Source: Burkholderia lata
GTDB taxonomy: Bacteria; Pseudomonadota; Gammaproteobacteria; Burkholderiales; Burkholderiaceae
Length of the DNA stretch: 64,000 nucleotides
Assembly (NCBI RefSeq): GCF_902499335.1
Contig: NZ_CABVQK010000007.1
Location: 62,001-126,000 of the forward strand
Direction: 5' to 3'
Positions within the stretch are counted from its first letter, which is position 1. Each line of letters opens with the position of its first letter. The position numbers and the translations under genes are program-made. The notes under the pieces were generated by a model. The model had not been told where the DNA came from and made no database searches. It saw nothing but the letters and a program-made list of their open reading frames with translations. Below are positions 19,287 to 27,866 of this stretch, piece by piece.

Positions 19287-19784
19287 ATGGCGCGATCATC
19301 AGGCGTCGAGGCTATCGATGGCGAAACCAGGCGAAGCGAATTGAACACCCCGGGGCTCGAAACGAGGGAAGCGCGGCCATCCGATTGCGCCGCAATCGCG
19401 AGGCTGCTGCACCAGCTCGGATATGAGGCGACGCCCGCGCTGATTCATGAAAAGTTGCAGTCCCTGGCCGACAAGCCGGATGACCGGGTTTGCGTAGCAA
19501 CATTGGGTGGCGAGGTCGTCGGCAGTATCAGCCTGCACATCCTGCCCCTCTTTCATGCAGCCGGAAATCTCGGGCGCATCACGAGCATGGTCGTTGACGA
19601 GCGTCACAGGGGATGCGGTATTGGCGGTACGCTGATGGCGGCCGCCATGCGTTGGTTCGAGAGCGGCCGATGTGTGAAGCTGGAGGTGACGAGTGGCGAT
19701 CAACGCCCGGACGCTCACCGCTTTTATGCGCATCACGGTTTCGCGCGCGACGGGCTGCGGCTCTCCAGGAAAATGCATCCGTAG
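19287..19784 (+). CDS. GNAT family N-acetyltransferase
   Basis: A 165-residue single-domain GNAT protein. Conserved motif A is seen as ITSMVVDERHRGCGIGGTLMAAAM, with the acetyl-CoA pyrophosphate loop R-G-C-G-I-G, followed by a motif B-like YAHHGFARDGLRL. The N-terminal REARPSDCAAIARLL is typical of family start strands. The substrate cannot be predicted. I took the ATG at 19287; an earlier codon at 19188 lies within the duplicated tRNA end and terminator, so it is unlikely. A terminator follows about 20 bases after the stop. Confidence 0.85.
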   Translation: MARSSGVEAIDGETRRSELNTPGLETREARPSDCAAIARLLHQLGYEATPALIHEKLQSLADKPDDRVCVATLGGEVVGSISLHILPLFHAAGNLGRITSMVVDERHRGCGIGGTLMAAAMRWFESGRCVKLEVTSGDQRPDAHRFYAHHGFARDGLRLSRKMHP

Positions 19785-19800
19785 CGCGTGTCCGAAAACA

Positions 19801-19828
19801 AAAGCCCGCTGTGAGCGGGCTTTTTTGT
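19801..19828 (+). terminator. Terminator after the GNAT gene
   Basis: The hairpin GCCCGC-TGTGA-GCGGGC is flanked by AAA and a run of six T, 17 bases past the stop at 19784. Confidence 0.85.
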
Positions 19829-19900
19829 TTGCAGCGGATGATGCGGGATTCTCGAGCGTGCTCAGGTTACGCGATGTCGCTCGTTCGTCGCGCGATTCGC

Positions 19901-20449
19901 TCAACCATCCACCGGCTGCGCCGGCGTCTCGAGCGTCAACTGATAGAACGCCGCGTCGAGCCACCGGCCGAACTTGAATCCCGCCTGCGTGATCGTGCCG
20001 GAGTGCACGAAACCGAGCTTCGTATGCAGTGCGATGCTTCCCGCATTGGTCGCATCGATGCAGCCGACCACCACGTGCACCTGCGCTTCGCGCGCGCGCC
20101 GGACCACCTCGCGCAGCAGCACCTCGCCAAGCCCTCGGCCGCGCTGATCGCGATGCACGTACACGCTGTGTTCGACCGTGTACTTGTAGGCGGGAAACGC
20201 GCGGAACGTGCCCCAGCTCGCGAAGCCCAGCAGCGTGCCCGACGCATCGACCGCGCCGATGACCGGGAAGCCGCCCGCGCGCTTCGCCGCGAACCACGCG
20301 ATCATCGCTTCCGGCGGACGCGGCTTGTAGTCGTACAGCGCCGTCGAGTTCGCGATCGCGTCGTTCAGGATCTCGAGGATGGCCGGCGCATGCTCGGCCT
20401 CGCTGCAATCGATCAGGCGCACGTCGTCGCGCTGTTTCGGGGAATTCAT
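19901..20449 (-). CDS. GNAT N-acetyltransferase, phosphinothricin acetyltransferase-like
   Basis: A 182-residue acetyltransferase resembling the Pat/Bar (YncA) group. It shows ILEILNDAIANSTALYDYKPRPPEAM at the N-terminus, the acetyl-CoA loop HRDQRGRGLGEVLL and the C-terminal GFVHSGTITQAGFKFGRWLD typical of that group. Members acetylate methionine sulfone/sulfoximine, phosphinothricin or related amino acids; the actual substrate here is unknown. The ATG at 20449 gives the expected N-terminus. It lies 58 bases downstream of an XRE-cupin regulator on the same strand and is probably cotranscribed with it. Confidence 0.88.
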   Translation of the reverse strand: MNSPKQRDDVRLIDCSEAEHAPAILEILNDAIANSTALYDYKPRPPEAMIAWFAAKRAGGFPVIGAVDASGTLLGFASWGTFRAFPAYKYTVEHSVYVHRDQRGRGLGEVLLREVVRRAREAQVHVVVGCIDATNAGSIALHTKLGFVHSGTITQAGFKFGRWLDAAFYQLTLETPAQPVDG

Positions 20450-20507
20450 ACGGGCTCCTGTGGGCAGTAAGTAGGGCGCGCGCACGGCTGCTGCGACGAC
20501 GCGCTCA

Positions 20508-21128
20508 TCAGAGGTTCCGCACGCCGGCGGCGGACGCATCGCAGATCGCGACGACATAGCGCGCGGCATGCGGCGACGGATTGCTGAAAATCAGCGGCTG
20601 GTCGAGCCGCATGGCCAGGCAGTCGCCTTCGTGAAGTTCGTGAAGCGCGGCGCCGAACGTGACGTCGACGCGGCCGCTGATGATCCACACCTGCTGATGC
20701 AGCGCGCTTTCGCGTCCGCCACTGTCGTACGCGACACGCGCACCGGGCGGGAAATCCACCTCGACGAGCTGAATCGGCGATGGCCAGCCGGCCGGGGAGA
20801 GGTTGCGGCGCACATAACCGGACGCCGGATCCCGCCATTCGGCCTGCTGCGCACGGCGGGCCAGCGGCTGCGCGGGCGTGTCGTCCTGGTCGCCGCCGAA
20901 CAGCCCGGCCAGCGACACGCCGAGCCCGGCCGCGAGCTTGTCGAGCACGACGGCCGTCGGGCTGGCCGATGCGCGTTCGATGAGCGAGATCATCGAACGG
21001 CTGACGCCGGAACGCGCAGCCAGCGCATCGAGCGTGTAGCCTCGCACGGTGCGCAGGTCGCGTACGCGCCGGGCGATGCGTTCGTTGATACCGGTGTCGT
21101 CGGCAACGGCTGTGGCTGATTCTTTCAT
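20508..21128 (-). CDS. XRE-family regulator with C-terminal cupin domain
   Basis: A 206-residue protein with a Cro/C1-type helix-turn-helix at about residues 17-75 (YTLDALAARSGVSRSMISLIER) and a cupin-like beta barrel at about 120-195 (YDSGGRESALHQQVWIISGRVDV). Regulators of this build sense small ligands through the cupin and often control adjacent amino-acid or polyamine genes. The neighbouring acetyltransferase at 19901 is the likely target. The start at 21128 lies just before the AT-rich stretch TTTATTTTCCAGCAAACTGG, where an inverted CCAG..CTGG pair could be an operator. Confidence 0.88.
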   Translation of the reverse strand: MKESATAVADDTGINERIARRVRDLRTVRGYTLDALAARSGVSRSMISLIERASASPTAVVLDKLAAGLGVSLAGLFGGDQDDTPAQPLARRAQQAEWRDPASGYVRRNLSPAGWPSPIQLVEVDFPPGARVAYDSGGRESALHQQVWIISGRVDVTFGAALHELHEGDCLAMRLDQPLIFSNPSPHAARYVVAICDASAAGVRNL

Positions 21129-21276
21129 GGTGGATTTATTTTCCAGCAAACTGGAATTCGATGTCAACGACATTGATGGCGGCCGACCGACGACTCGACG
21201 GAATCCGAATGGCTTGCCCGGCGGTCGTGCGCAGCGTAATATACGAATCGACTACGTTTCGTTTAATTGGGGATAT

Positions 21277-21513
21277 ATGGGCATCATCAAGATTTCCGAG
21301 CACATGCACGAGCGGCTGCGCTCGACCAGCACGGCGCTGAGCCGCTCGATCAACGCGCAGGCTGAACACTGGCTGCGCGTCGGGATGCTCTCGGAACTCA
21401 ATCCGGCGCTGTCGTACGGCGACATCTGCCGGATGCTGATCGAGGCCGAGGCGCGGGGCGGCGAGGCGGGGCCGGCGGAACCGGTCGAGCACGGCATCGA
21501 GCAGGTGGCGTAA
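21277..21513 (+). CDS. ParD-like protein coupled to methionine aminopeptidase
   Basis: A 78-residue protein beginning MGIIKISEHMHERLRSTSTALSRSINAQAEHW. It has the ribbon-helix-helix-like N-terminus and central NAQAEHWLRVG segment of the ParD-like family (PF11903 type, from memory). Its stop codon TAA shares a base with the ATG of the map gene (TAATG at 21511), so the two are translationally coupled. No ParE toxin is present; the partner is an aminopeptidase. Whether the pair behaves as a toxin-antitoxin or simply as an autoregulated operon cannot be told from sequence. Confidence 0.8.
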   Translation: MGIIKISEHMHERLRSTSTALSRSINAQAEHWLRVGMLSELNPALSYGDICRMLIEAEARGGEAGPAEPVEHGIEQVA

Positions 21514-22319
21514 TGGCAAAGCGAGAAATCCCGATCCGCGGCGTCGCGGAAATCGCCAAGTCGCGCGAAGCCGCGAAGCTCGCGTCGCAGGTGCTGACGA
21601 TGCTCACCGAGCATGTGAAGCCGGGCGTCACGACCGACGATCTCGACGCGCTGTGCCGCAACTACATCGTCGACGTGCTCGGCGCGATCCCGGCCAACAT
21701 CGGCTATCACGGCTATCCGAAAACCGTGTGCGCGTCGGTCAACCACGTCGTGTGCCACGGCATCCCGTCGTCGCGGCCGCTGCGCGACGGCGACATCGTG
21801 AACCTCGACATCGCGGTGATCAAGGACGGCTGGTTCGGCGACACGAGCCGCATGTATTTCGTCGGCGAACCGAACGAGCTCGCGCGGCGCCTCGTCGCGA
21901 CGACCTACGAGGCGATGCACGCCGGCATCCGCGCGGTGCGTCCGGGCGCAACGCTCGGCGACGTCGGCTATGCGATCCAGCAAGTCGCACATCGCGAAGG
22001 ATTCAGCGTGGTTCGCGAGTACTGCGGGCACGGCATCGGCGATGTCTATCACGACGAGCCGCAGGTGCTTCACTACGGTCGCCCGGGTACCGGCGTGCCG
22101 CTCCGGCCGGGGATGATCTTCACGATCGAGCCGATGCTCAACGCGGGCAAGCGCGATACGCGCATGCTGGCGGACGGCTGGACGGTCGTCACGAAGGACC
22201 ATTCGCTGTCGGCGCAATGGGAGCACATGGTCGTGGTGACGGAAACGGGCTTCGAGGTGCTGACCGAGGATGCGAAGCCGCAGGCGTTCCCGGCGCTGTC
22301 CGGCACGCACGCCGCCTGA
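21513..22319 (+). CDS. map: Type I methionine aminopeptidase
   Basis: A 268-residue Map with the five metal ligands in the usual context: VNLDIAVIKDGWFGDTSR (two Asp), CGHGIGDVYHDEP (His), IFTIEPML (Glu) and WEHMVVVTE (Glu). It removes initiator methionine from nascent proteins. It is coupled by a one-base overlap to a ParD-like protein. In Burkholderia the housekeeping map is normally beside rpsB-tsf, so this is probably a second paralogue, but that gene is outside the window. A terminator follows at 22361. Confidence 0.95.
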   Translation: MAKREIPIRGVAEIAKSREAAKLASQVLTMLTEHVKPGVTTDDLDALCRNYIVDVLGAIPANIGYHGYPKTVCASVNHVVCHGIPSSRPLRDGDIVNLDIAVIKDGWFGDTSRMYFVGEPNELARRLVATTYEAMHAGIRAVRPGATLGDVGYAIQQVAHREGFSVVREYCGHGIGDVYHDEPQVLHYGRPGTGVPLRPGMIFTIEPMLNAGKRDTRMLADGWTVVTKDHSLSAQWEHMVVVTETGFEVLTEDAKPQAFPALSGTHAA

Positions 22320-22360
22320 TTCCTGCCGTGCGCCGCGAAGGGCGATGCGGCGGCACAGTG

Positions 22361-22389
22361 AAGCGGGCCCCTTTGCGGGGCCCGTTTCC
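22361..22389 (+). terminator. Terminator after map
   Basis: The strong stem CGGGCCCC / GGGGCCCG has a TTTGC loop and is followed by TTTCCTTTT, 42 bases past the map stop. Confidence 0.85.
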
Positions 22390-22472
22390 TTTTGGTTCGC
22401 GCTCGTGCGGAGTGATTCACACGCGAGCGCGGTGACTGGTTGCCCGATGGACGAACGCTACCTGGCCGCCGC

Positions 22473-22976
22473 TCAACCGCGGGCTTTCTGCCATGCAGAT
22501 TCGACGAACACGCGGCACAGCGCTTCCATCCCCATGCGGTCTTCTTCGTCGAAGCGCGCGGCGACCGGGCTGTCGACGTCCCACACGCCGATCAGCGTGC
22601 CGTCGGCGGCCACCAGCGGCACGACGATTTCCGATTCCGATGCCGCGTCGCACGCGATATGCCCGGGGAAGTCATGCACGTCGCGCACGACCTGCGTTTC
22701 GCGCGTTTGCGCGGCCGTGCCGCACACGCCCATGCCGAGCGCGATCCGCACGCAGGCGGGCTTGCCCTGGAACGGCCCGACCACGAGTTCCGTCCCGTCA
22801 AAGAAGTAGAAGCCGGCCCAGTTGAGACGGTCGAGCGAGTGGTAGACCAGCGCGGAGAAATTGGCCGCGTTCGCGGTCAGGTCGCGTTCGGACTCGACGA
22901 GCGCGCGTGCCTGCTCGACGAGCGTCGCGTATTGAGCGGCCTTGGAGGCGTTGGGGTCGTTGGACAGCGTGAACAT
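22473..22976 (-). CDS. msrC: Free methionine-(R)-sulfoxide reductase (GAF domain)
   Basis: A 167-residue GAF-domain protein. Three cysteines, Cys75 (KPACVRI), Cys85 (GMGVCGTA) and Cys109 (GHIACDAAS), have the same spacing (10 and 24 residues) as the catalytic cysteines of E. coli fRMsr. The enzyme reduces free, not protein-bound, methionine-R-sulfoxide with thioredoxin. The flanking motifs NWAGFYFFD and IGVWDVDSP match the family. The ATG at 22976 was chosen over a codon at 23042 because the extra 22 residues are not family-like. Confidence 0.93.
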   Translation of the reverse strand: MFTLSNDPNASKAAQYATLVEQARALVESERDLTANAANFSALVYHSLDRLNWAGFYFFDGTELVVGPFQGKPACVRIALGMGVCGTAAQTRETQVVRDVHDFPGHIACDAASESEIVVPLVAADGTLIGVWDVDSPVAARFDEEDRMGMEALCRVFVESAWQKARG

Positions 22977-23078
22977 GGCGGGAAAGCGATCAGGGTTGTG
23001 GAATGCGCGATGCGCGTACCGCAGTCTACGGCACGCGCGCATGGTTTGCAGCGCCCGGTCATGCGTGACGCGGCGCGC

Positions 23079-23996
23079 TCAATCGGGTTCTAGTTCGGCA
23101 AACCGCTCCGCCAGAAAATCCAGCAGCGCGCGCACCGCGGGCAGCAACCCCCGGCGCGACGCGAACACCGCATGCACGATCTCGCGGCGCGGCGCCCAGT
23201 CGGGCAGCAAGGTTGCCAACTCGCCGCGCGCGACCTCATCGCGCACCATCATCGTCGGCAACTGCACGATGCCGACGCCCGCGATGGCTGCCGCGCGCAG
23301 CGCGAGCATGCCGCCCGTCACGAAGCGCGGCTGGTGATGAATTTCCGCGTGAGCGCCGTCGGGCCCGCGCAACCGCCACACGTGCGCGGACTGCGGGGCG
23401 CCGTGATCGAGGCTCGGCAGCCGCGCGAGATCGGCGGGAACGGCTGGTGTGCCATGCTCGCGCAGCAGCGCGGGGCTCGCAACGAGGCACTGGCCGCGCT
23501 CGGCCAGCACGCGCAGCGCGAGATCGCTGTCTTCGAGCGGCGGCGGGCGCACGCGGATCGCGACGTCGATTCCTTCTCCGACCACGTCGACGCGCCGGTT
23601 GGTGGCTTCCAGATGAATTTCGACGCGCGGGCACGCCGCCATGAACGCGGCGATCATCGTGCCGACCAGCGAATCGAGCAGCACGATCGGGCAACTGACG
23701 CGCACGATGCCGCGCGGCTCCTCGTGCAGCAGCGCGATCGCCTCGTCGGCGGCATCGGCCTCGACGAGCATCGCGCGGCAATGCGCGTAATAGGTCTGGC
23801 CGACGTCGGTGACCGTGAAGCGGCGCGTCGAGCGCTGGATCAGCCGCATCCCGAGCCGCGCCTCGAGCAGCGCGATGCGGCGGCTCAGCTTCGATTTCGG
23901 CATGTCCAGCGCTCGCCCAGCCGGTGCGAAGCCGCCGTGTTCGACGACCTGCACGAAGTAATAGAGATCGTTCAGATCCCGCGCTTTATCGTTCAT
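23079..23996 (-). CDS. LysR family transcriptional regulator
   Basis: A 305-residue LysR protein. The N-terminal winged helix-turn-helix (about 8-65) contains APAGRALDMPKSKLSRRIALLEARLG, and a LysR substrate-binding domain follows (about 90-290). It is divergent from a pirin gene 109 bases away, the usual layout in which the LysR protein controls the neighbour. An inverted pair TGGAACG/CGTTCCA, separated by 33 bases, lies in the gap (24001-24047) and could be part of its binding site. The inducer is unknown. Confidence 0.93.
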   Translation of the reverse strand: MNDKARDLNDLYYFVQVVEHGGFAPAGRALDMPKSKLSRRIALLEARLGMRLIQRSTRRFTVTDVGQTYYAHCRAMLVEADAADEAIALLHEEPRGIVRVSCPIVLLDSLVGTMIAAFMAACPRVEIHLEATNRRVDVVGEGIDVAIRVRPPPLEDSDLALRVLAERGQCLVASPALLREHGTPAVPADLARLPSLDHGAPQSAHVWRLRGPDGAHAEIHHQPRFVTGGMLALRAAAIAGVGIVQLPTMMVRDEVARGELATLLPDWAPRREIVHAVFASRRGLLPAVRALLDFLAERFAELEPD

Positions 23997-24000
23997 GAAA

Positions 24001-24047
24001 TGGAACGCTGAGTGCGATTTTGGCAGTCTACCGGATCGATCGTTCCA
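24001..24047. promoter_or_regulatory. Inverted repeat between lysR and pirin genes
   Basis: TGGAACG (24001-24007) and CGTTCCA (24041-24047) form a 7-base inverted pair in the 109-base divergent gap. TATATT at 24052 could be a -10 for the pirin gene. It is a plausible LysR site, assigned by position only. Confidence 0.4.
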
Positions 24048-24105
24048 CCACTATATTTCTACCCAGGATGCGAAACACGTGTTTCGCCGCAATTCGGAGA
24101 AGGCA

Positions 24106-24978
24106 ATGAAGAAGATCCAGGGTGTGTACAGTGCGCCGCGCGGCCATTGGGTCGGCGACGGTTTCCCGGTGCGTTCGATGTTCAGCTACCAGTCTCACGG
24201 TGCGCACCTGAGCCCGTTCCTGCTGCTCGATTACGCCGGCCCGACCACGTTCGAGCCGGGCTCGGCCTCGTCGCCGCGCGGTGTCGGCCAGCATCCGCAC
24301 CGCGGGTTCGAGACGGTGACGATCGTCTATGACGGCGAGGTCGCGCACCGCGACTCGACCGGCGCGGGCGGCGTGATCGGCCCGGGCGACGTGCAGTGGA
24401 TGACGGCCGCGAGCGGGATCCTGCACGAGGAATTTCACTCGGAAGGGTTCACGAAGCGTGGCGGCCCGCTCGAGATGGTGCAGCTGTGGGTGAACCTGCC
24501 CGCCGCGGACAAGATGGGTGCGCCCGGCTACCAGACGCTGCTGAACGCCGACATCCCCGTGGTCGAGCTGCCGGACGGCGCGGGGCGTGCGCGGATCATC
24601 GCGGGTGAACTCGACGGGCGGCGCGGCCCGGCCCGCACGCATACGCCGATCGACGTGTGGGACGTGCGGCTCGTGGCCGGCGGCCATGCTCGGTTCCCGG
24701 TCGCCGAAGGGCGCACGCTCGCGGTGGTCGTGCTGAGCGGTACCGTGCAGGTGAACGGCGAGACGGTCGCCCGCGAAGCGCAGTTCGTGCAACTCGGCCG
24801 CGACGGCAGTGATGTCGAGATCGAAGCGAACGGCGACGCGAAGCTGCTGATCCTGAGCGGCGAACCGATCGACGAACCCGTCGTCGGTTACGGGCCGTTC
24901 GTGATGAACTCGCAAGCGGAGATCCGCACCGCGATCGAGGACTTCAACAGCGGCCACTTCGGCCAGATGCCGGCATGA
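24106..24978 (+). CDS. Pirin family protein (bicupin)
   Basis: A 290-residue pirin. The N-terminal cupin carries the metal-binding GVGQHPHRGFETVTIVYDGEVAHRDS box (His, His, and a later His/Glu in LHEEFHSEGF), and the C-terminal pirin domain follows. Bacterial pirins are iron proteins with quercetinase activity in some cases or roles as redox-linked cofactors; the substrate here is unknown. The ATG at 24106 follows a GGAGAAGG ribosome-binding site. The divergent LysR gene is the probable regulator, and a terminator follows directly. Confidence 0.92.
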   Translation: MKKIQGVYSAPRGHWVGDGFPVRSMFSYQSHGAHLSPFLLLDYAGPTTFEPGSASSPRGVGQHPHRGFETVTIVYDGEVAHRDSTGAGGVIGPGDVQWMTAASGILHEEFHSEGFTKRGGPLEMVQLWVNLPAADKMGAPGYQTLLNADIPVVELPDGAGRARIIAGELDGRRGPARTHTPIDVWDVRLVAGGHARFPVAEGRTLAVVVLSGTVQVNGETVAREAQFVQLGRDGSDVEIEANGDAKLLILSGEPIDEPVVGYGPFVMNSQAEIRTAIEDFNSGHFGQMPA

Positions 24979-24983
24979 CGGAC

Positions 24984-25012
24984 AGGCCCCGCGCAATGCG
25001 GGGCCTTTTTTT
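24984..25012 (+). terminator. Terminator after the pirin gene
   Basis: The hairpin AGGCCCCGC-GCAAT-GCGGGGCCT is followed by a run of seven T, six bases past the stop. Confidence 0.9.
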
Positions 25013-25104
25013 GCGCGCGGGCAGGCGGTCGCGCGGCGAGTGCGCTTCGAGGCATAATCGACGATTGCCGCGCGCCGGCCGGCGCGCCCGAATCAGGACC
25101 GACC

Positions 25105-25590
25105 ATGAACGCATCCGCTGCATCCCCGAGCGCCGTCGATCTCGACTGGCGCTGGAAATCCTTCGACGCGCTGACGGCGCGCGAAGTCTATTCGATCCTC
25201 GAAGCACGCAGCGCGGTGTTCGTCGTCGAACAGAATTGCGTGTATCGCGACATCGACGACGCGGACCAGGCCGCATGGCACCTGGCCGCTTTCGATTCGG
25301 CGGGCCGCGTGGCCGGCTATCTTCGTGTGCTGCTGCCGGACGCGCAGAACACCGACGTGCGCATCGGCCGCGTGCTGACGACCGCCGCGTTTCGCGGCGC
25401 GGGCCTCGGCAACGGGCTGCTGTCGCGCGCGCTCGAGCATATCCGCGCGCAGTGGCCGGATACGCCGGTGAGCCTGCATGCGCAGGCCCACTTGCAGCGT
25501 TTCTACGGGGCATTCGGCTTCGCGCCGAGTTCGGACGTGCACGACGAGGATGGCATCCCGCACGTGTGGATGAGCAGCGCACGCGCGTAA
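25105..25590 (+). CDS. ElaA-family GNAT acetyltransferase
   Basis: A 161-residue ElaA-type protein with DLDWRWKSFDALTAREVYSILEAR at the N-terminus, RSAVFVVEQNCVYRDIDDAD, and the acetyl-CoA binding stretch VLTTAAFRGAGLGNGLLS. ElaA proteins are GNAT enzymes of unknown physiological substrate. The gene stands alone, with a small gap to the convergent copper operon. Confidence 0.9.
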   Translation: MNASAASPSAVDLDWRWKSFDALTAREVYSILEARSAVFVVEQNCVYRDIDDADQAAWHLAAFDSAGRVAGYLRVLLPDAQNTDVRIGRVLTTAAFRGAGLGNGLLSRALEHIRAQWPDTPVSLHAQAHLQRFYGAFGFAPSSDVHDEDGIPHVWMSSARA

Positions 25591-25612
25591 TGCGCGATGC
25601 GCCGCGCGGCGG

Positions 25613-26482
25613 TCAATGCGCGGCGTGCACCACCGACGGCGGGTCCGCGCGCTGCGCGGCCCGTTCATCGATCAGGCGGCCGCGCGCGGACAGCCGCAGC
25701 CAGTGCCGCAGCGCGATCAGCGCGCCGATCACGCTCATCATCGAGCCGGGAATCCACAGCAGCAGGCCGCCGATCTGCTGGTCGCGCAGCGGGCTCAGCC
25801 ACGTGAACGCACGGCCGCAGATCGAATAGATCGGATACAGCTCGTGCGGCGTGAAGAAGATCAGCGCGCCGAGCGCGATCTGCGGCGGGATCGCCGCGAC
25901 GACGATCAGGATCCGGCGGCCCGGTGACAGCCGGGCGGGCGGCGCGGGACGCGGATCGACGACGAGCCACCAGAACAGCAGTCCGTCGATCACCATGCTC
26001 CAGTTCATCACGCGATAGAGACGCCAGTCGAGCATCGCGATGAAGTGGATCGGCGACAGCAGCCAGAAATAGATCAGCCCGACGAACAGCACGACCGCGA
26101 CGACGGGATGGAACACCACGTCGAGCGTCGCGCGCACGGGCGCCCACGCGAGCGTGGGGCGCACGAAACGCTGCCGCCAGCGAAACGGGATGCCCGCGCG
26201 AATCGCCGCGCCCGGATAGGACAGCGCGATGAAGAACGGCCCGAGGTGGTGCAGCACGAGGTGCTGCGCGCGATGCAGGAAGAACTCGTGCTCGAAGAAA
26301 TAGTCGAGCCGCGTATGCAGCGCGATGTAGAGCGCCGTCAGCCCGAACCAGAACGAGAACTGCCGCAGCGGCGACACCTTCGCCTTCTTCACGCCGCGTG
26401 CGAACAGCACGGCGGCGGTCAGCACCGCGATCACCACGGTGGGCGACGGCTCCCACGGATCGAGCCAGTACAGGAGGTTCAT
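25613..26482 (-). CDS. Cytochrome c oxidase assembly membrane protein (Caa3-type CtaG)
   Basis: A 289-residue multispanning membrane protein with about seven hydrophobic segments. Histidine-rich loops (HTRLDYFFEHEF, LHRAQHLVLHHLGPF, FTPHELYPIYS) are typical of the CtaG/YnfA-like family involved in cytochrome oxidase assembly. It is the last gene of a three-gene minus-strand cluster, SCO, PCuAC and this protein, separated by 12 and 10 bases. The operon context supports a role in copper delivery or oxidase assembly in the inner membrane. It is unrelated to the Cox11-type CtaG. Confidence 0.85.
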   Translation of the reverse strand: MNLLYWLDPWEPSPTVVIAVLTAAVLFARGVKKAKVSPLRQFSFWFGLTALYIALHTRLDYFFEHEFFLHRAQHLVLHHLGPFFIALSYPGAAIRAGIPFRWRQRFVRPTLAWAPVRATLDVVFHPVVAVVLFVGLIYFWLLSPIHFIAMLDWRLYRVMNWSMVIDGLLFWWLVVDPRPAPPARLSPGRRILIVVAAIPPQIALGALIFFTPHELYPIYSICGRAFTWLSPLRDQQIGGLLLWIPGSMMSVIGALIALRHWLRLSARGRLIDERAAQRADPPSVVHAAH

Positions 26483-26492
26483 CGCGCGCGCA

Positions 26493-26939
26493 TCACTTCG
26501 CCTGGGCCGGCGACTTCACGGCGAACGGCGCATCGACCGTTTCGCCGTCGGAGAACTTCAGGCGCAGGTGCACGGTGTCGCCCGGCTTGATCGCGTGCTT
26601 CGGCTCCTCGAGCATGAAGTGGTAGCCGCCCGGTGCGATGTCGACCTTGCCGCGCGCGGGGATCGTCAGCTTGTCGACCATTTCCATCTTCTGCGTCGAG
26701 CCGTTCGAGACGGTCTGGTGCAGCATCGCCATCCCGTAGTCGGGGCTGTCGACGTCGACGAGATCGACCGGCTTGTCGCCCGTGTTCACGAGCGTCACGT
26801 AGCCGCCGGCGGGCAGCTTGTTCGGCAGCCAGCGCACCCATGCGTTCTGCGCGGTGATCGCGCCGGCGGCATACGCGTGGGCGCCGGCGCACAGCACGGC
26901 GAGGAGGGCGAGCGTCTTGAGTGTCGTCTTCGTTTTCAT
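26493..26939 (-). CDS. Periplasmic copper chaperone PCuAC
   Basis: A 148-residue protein with a cleavable signal peptide (to about Ala25) and a PCuAC domain. The Cu(I) ligands are visible as the His and Met of MAMLHQT, the Met of KMEMVD and the HFM of GGYHFMLEE, matching the H(M)X10MX21HXM pattern. PCuAC proteins deliver Cu(I) to the CuA or CuB site of cytochrome oxidase together with SCO proteins, and the SCO gene lies immediately upstream here. Confidence 0.93.
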   Translation of the reverse strand: MKTKTTLKTLALLAVLCAGAHAYAAGAITAQNAWVRWLPNKLPAGGYVTLVNTGDKPVDLVDVDSPDYGMAMLHQTVSNGSTQKMEMVDKLTIPARGKVDIAPGGYHFMLEEPKHAIKPGDTVHLRLKFSDGETVDAPFAVKSPAQAK

Positions 26940-26951
26940 GTGGGGATGAAT

Positions 26952-27587
26952 TCAGGTAGTGGAGGCGGTGTCGATGATCCGGCGCACATCGGCGGCGATG
27001 GCGTCGGGCGAGTCGCGGTCGGTCGCGAGCAGACGGGCGCGGCCGGTCGCGTCGAAGATGTAGACGGCCGAGCTGTGCGTGACTTCGTAGCCGCCGGACG
27101 GATCGCGCTTTTCCATCTGGTACGCGACGCGATAGCGCTTCGCGAGCGATTCGATCTGGCGGTCGGTGCCGGTCAGGCCGCGCGCATGCGCGGCGTCGAA
27201 CGCGGCGACATACGATTGCATTGCCTGCGGCGTGTCGCGCGCAGGGTCGACCGACACGAACAGGATGCGCACGTTGCTTGCCTGCGGGCCGAGCTTCGCC
27301 AGCACTTCCATCAGCCGCGCCATCGTTTCGGGGCAGACGTCGGGGCAATGCGTGTAGCCGAAGTAGACGAGCGCGATTTGGCCGTGGAACGCATCGGCGT
27401 CGACGGGATGGCCGTCGCCGCCCGTCAGCGTGAACGACAGGTCGGGCAGGTGGCCGGTAACGTTGGTGAGGTTCCAGCGCGGCTCGTCGTGCGTGCACGC
27501 GGTGAGCGCCACGGCGGCGGCGAGGGCCGCAGCCGTGCGGATGAGGCGGGAGAAGCGCCGGTGCGGCGCGGTGCGGGCAGACGACAT
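26952..27587 (-). CDS. SCO1/SenC family copper-binding lipoprotein
   Basis: A 211-residue thioredoxin-fold protein. The signal sequence ends in the lipobox ALTAC (Cys31). The CPDVC motif (Cys81 and Cys85) and the distal His in VTHSSAVYIFD are the three copper ligands of SCO proteins. It is needed for assembly of the CuA centre of cytochrome c oxidase. As first gene of the SCO-PCuAC-CtaG-like cluster it probably carries the promoter in the gap toward otsB. The ATG at 27587 gives a proper lipoprotein signal; longer readings run into antisense otsB. Confidence 0.93.
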   Translation of the reverse strand: MSSARTAPHRRFSRLIRTAAALAAAVALTACTHDEPRWNLTNVTGHLPDLSFTLTGGDGHPVDADAFHGQIALVYFGYTHCPDVCPETMARLMEVLAKLGPQASNVRILFVSVDPARDTPQAMQSYVAAFDAAHARGLTGTDRQIESLAKRYRVAYQMEKRDPSGGYEVTHSSAVYIFDATGRARLLATDRDSPDAIAADVRRIIDTASTT

Positions 27588-27866
27588 CCTGGGGCTCGAT
27601 CGGACGGAATGGTGGCCGGCGGCGCGGCGCCATGCGTCGCGCGGCAGGCGGTTGCGACTGTAGCGCAATTCGCGCGCCCGCGTCCTTGAAACCCGTACGG
27701 GGCGGGCGAGCGGGGCAATATGTCGCAGTTGGCGCGGGCGGCCGCGCGATGCCGGCGCTGCGCCTGTTTCGCCCATCTCGATGCGCAGGCGCGGTAAGAT
27801 GCGCACAATTCCATTCGCGCAGCGGCCGCCCGGCGCTTGCCGGCCGACCCTCACACTATCGAATCG

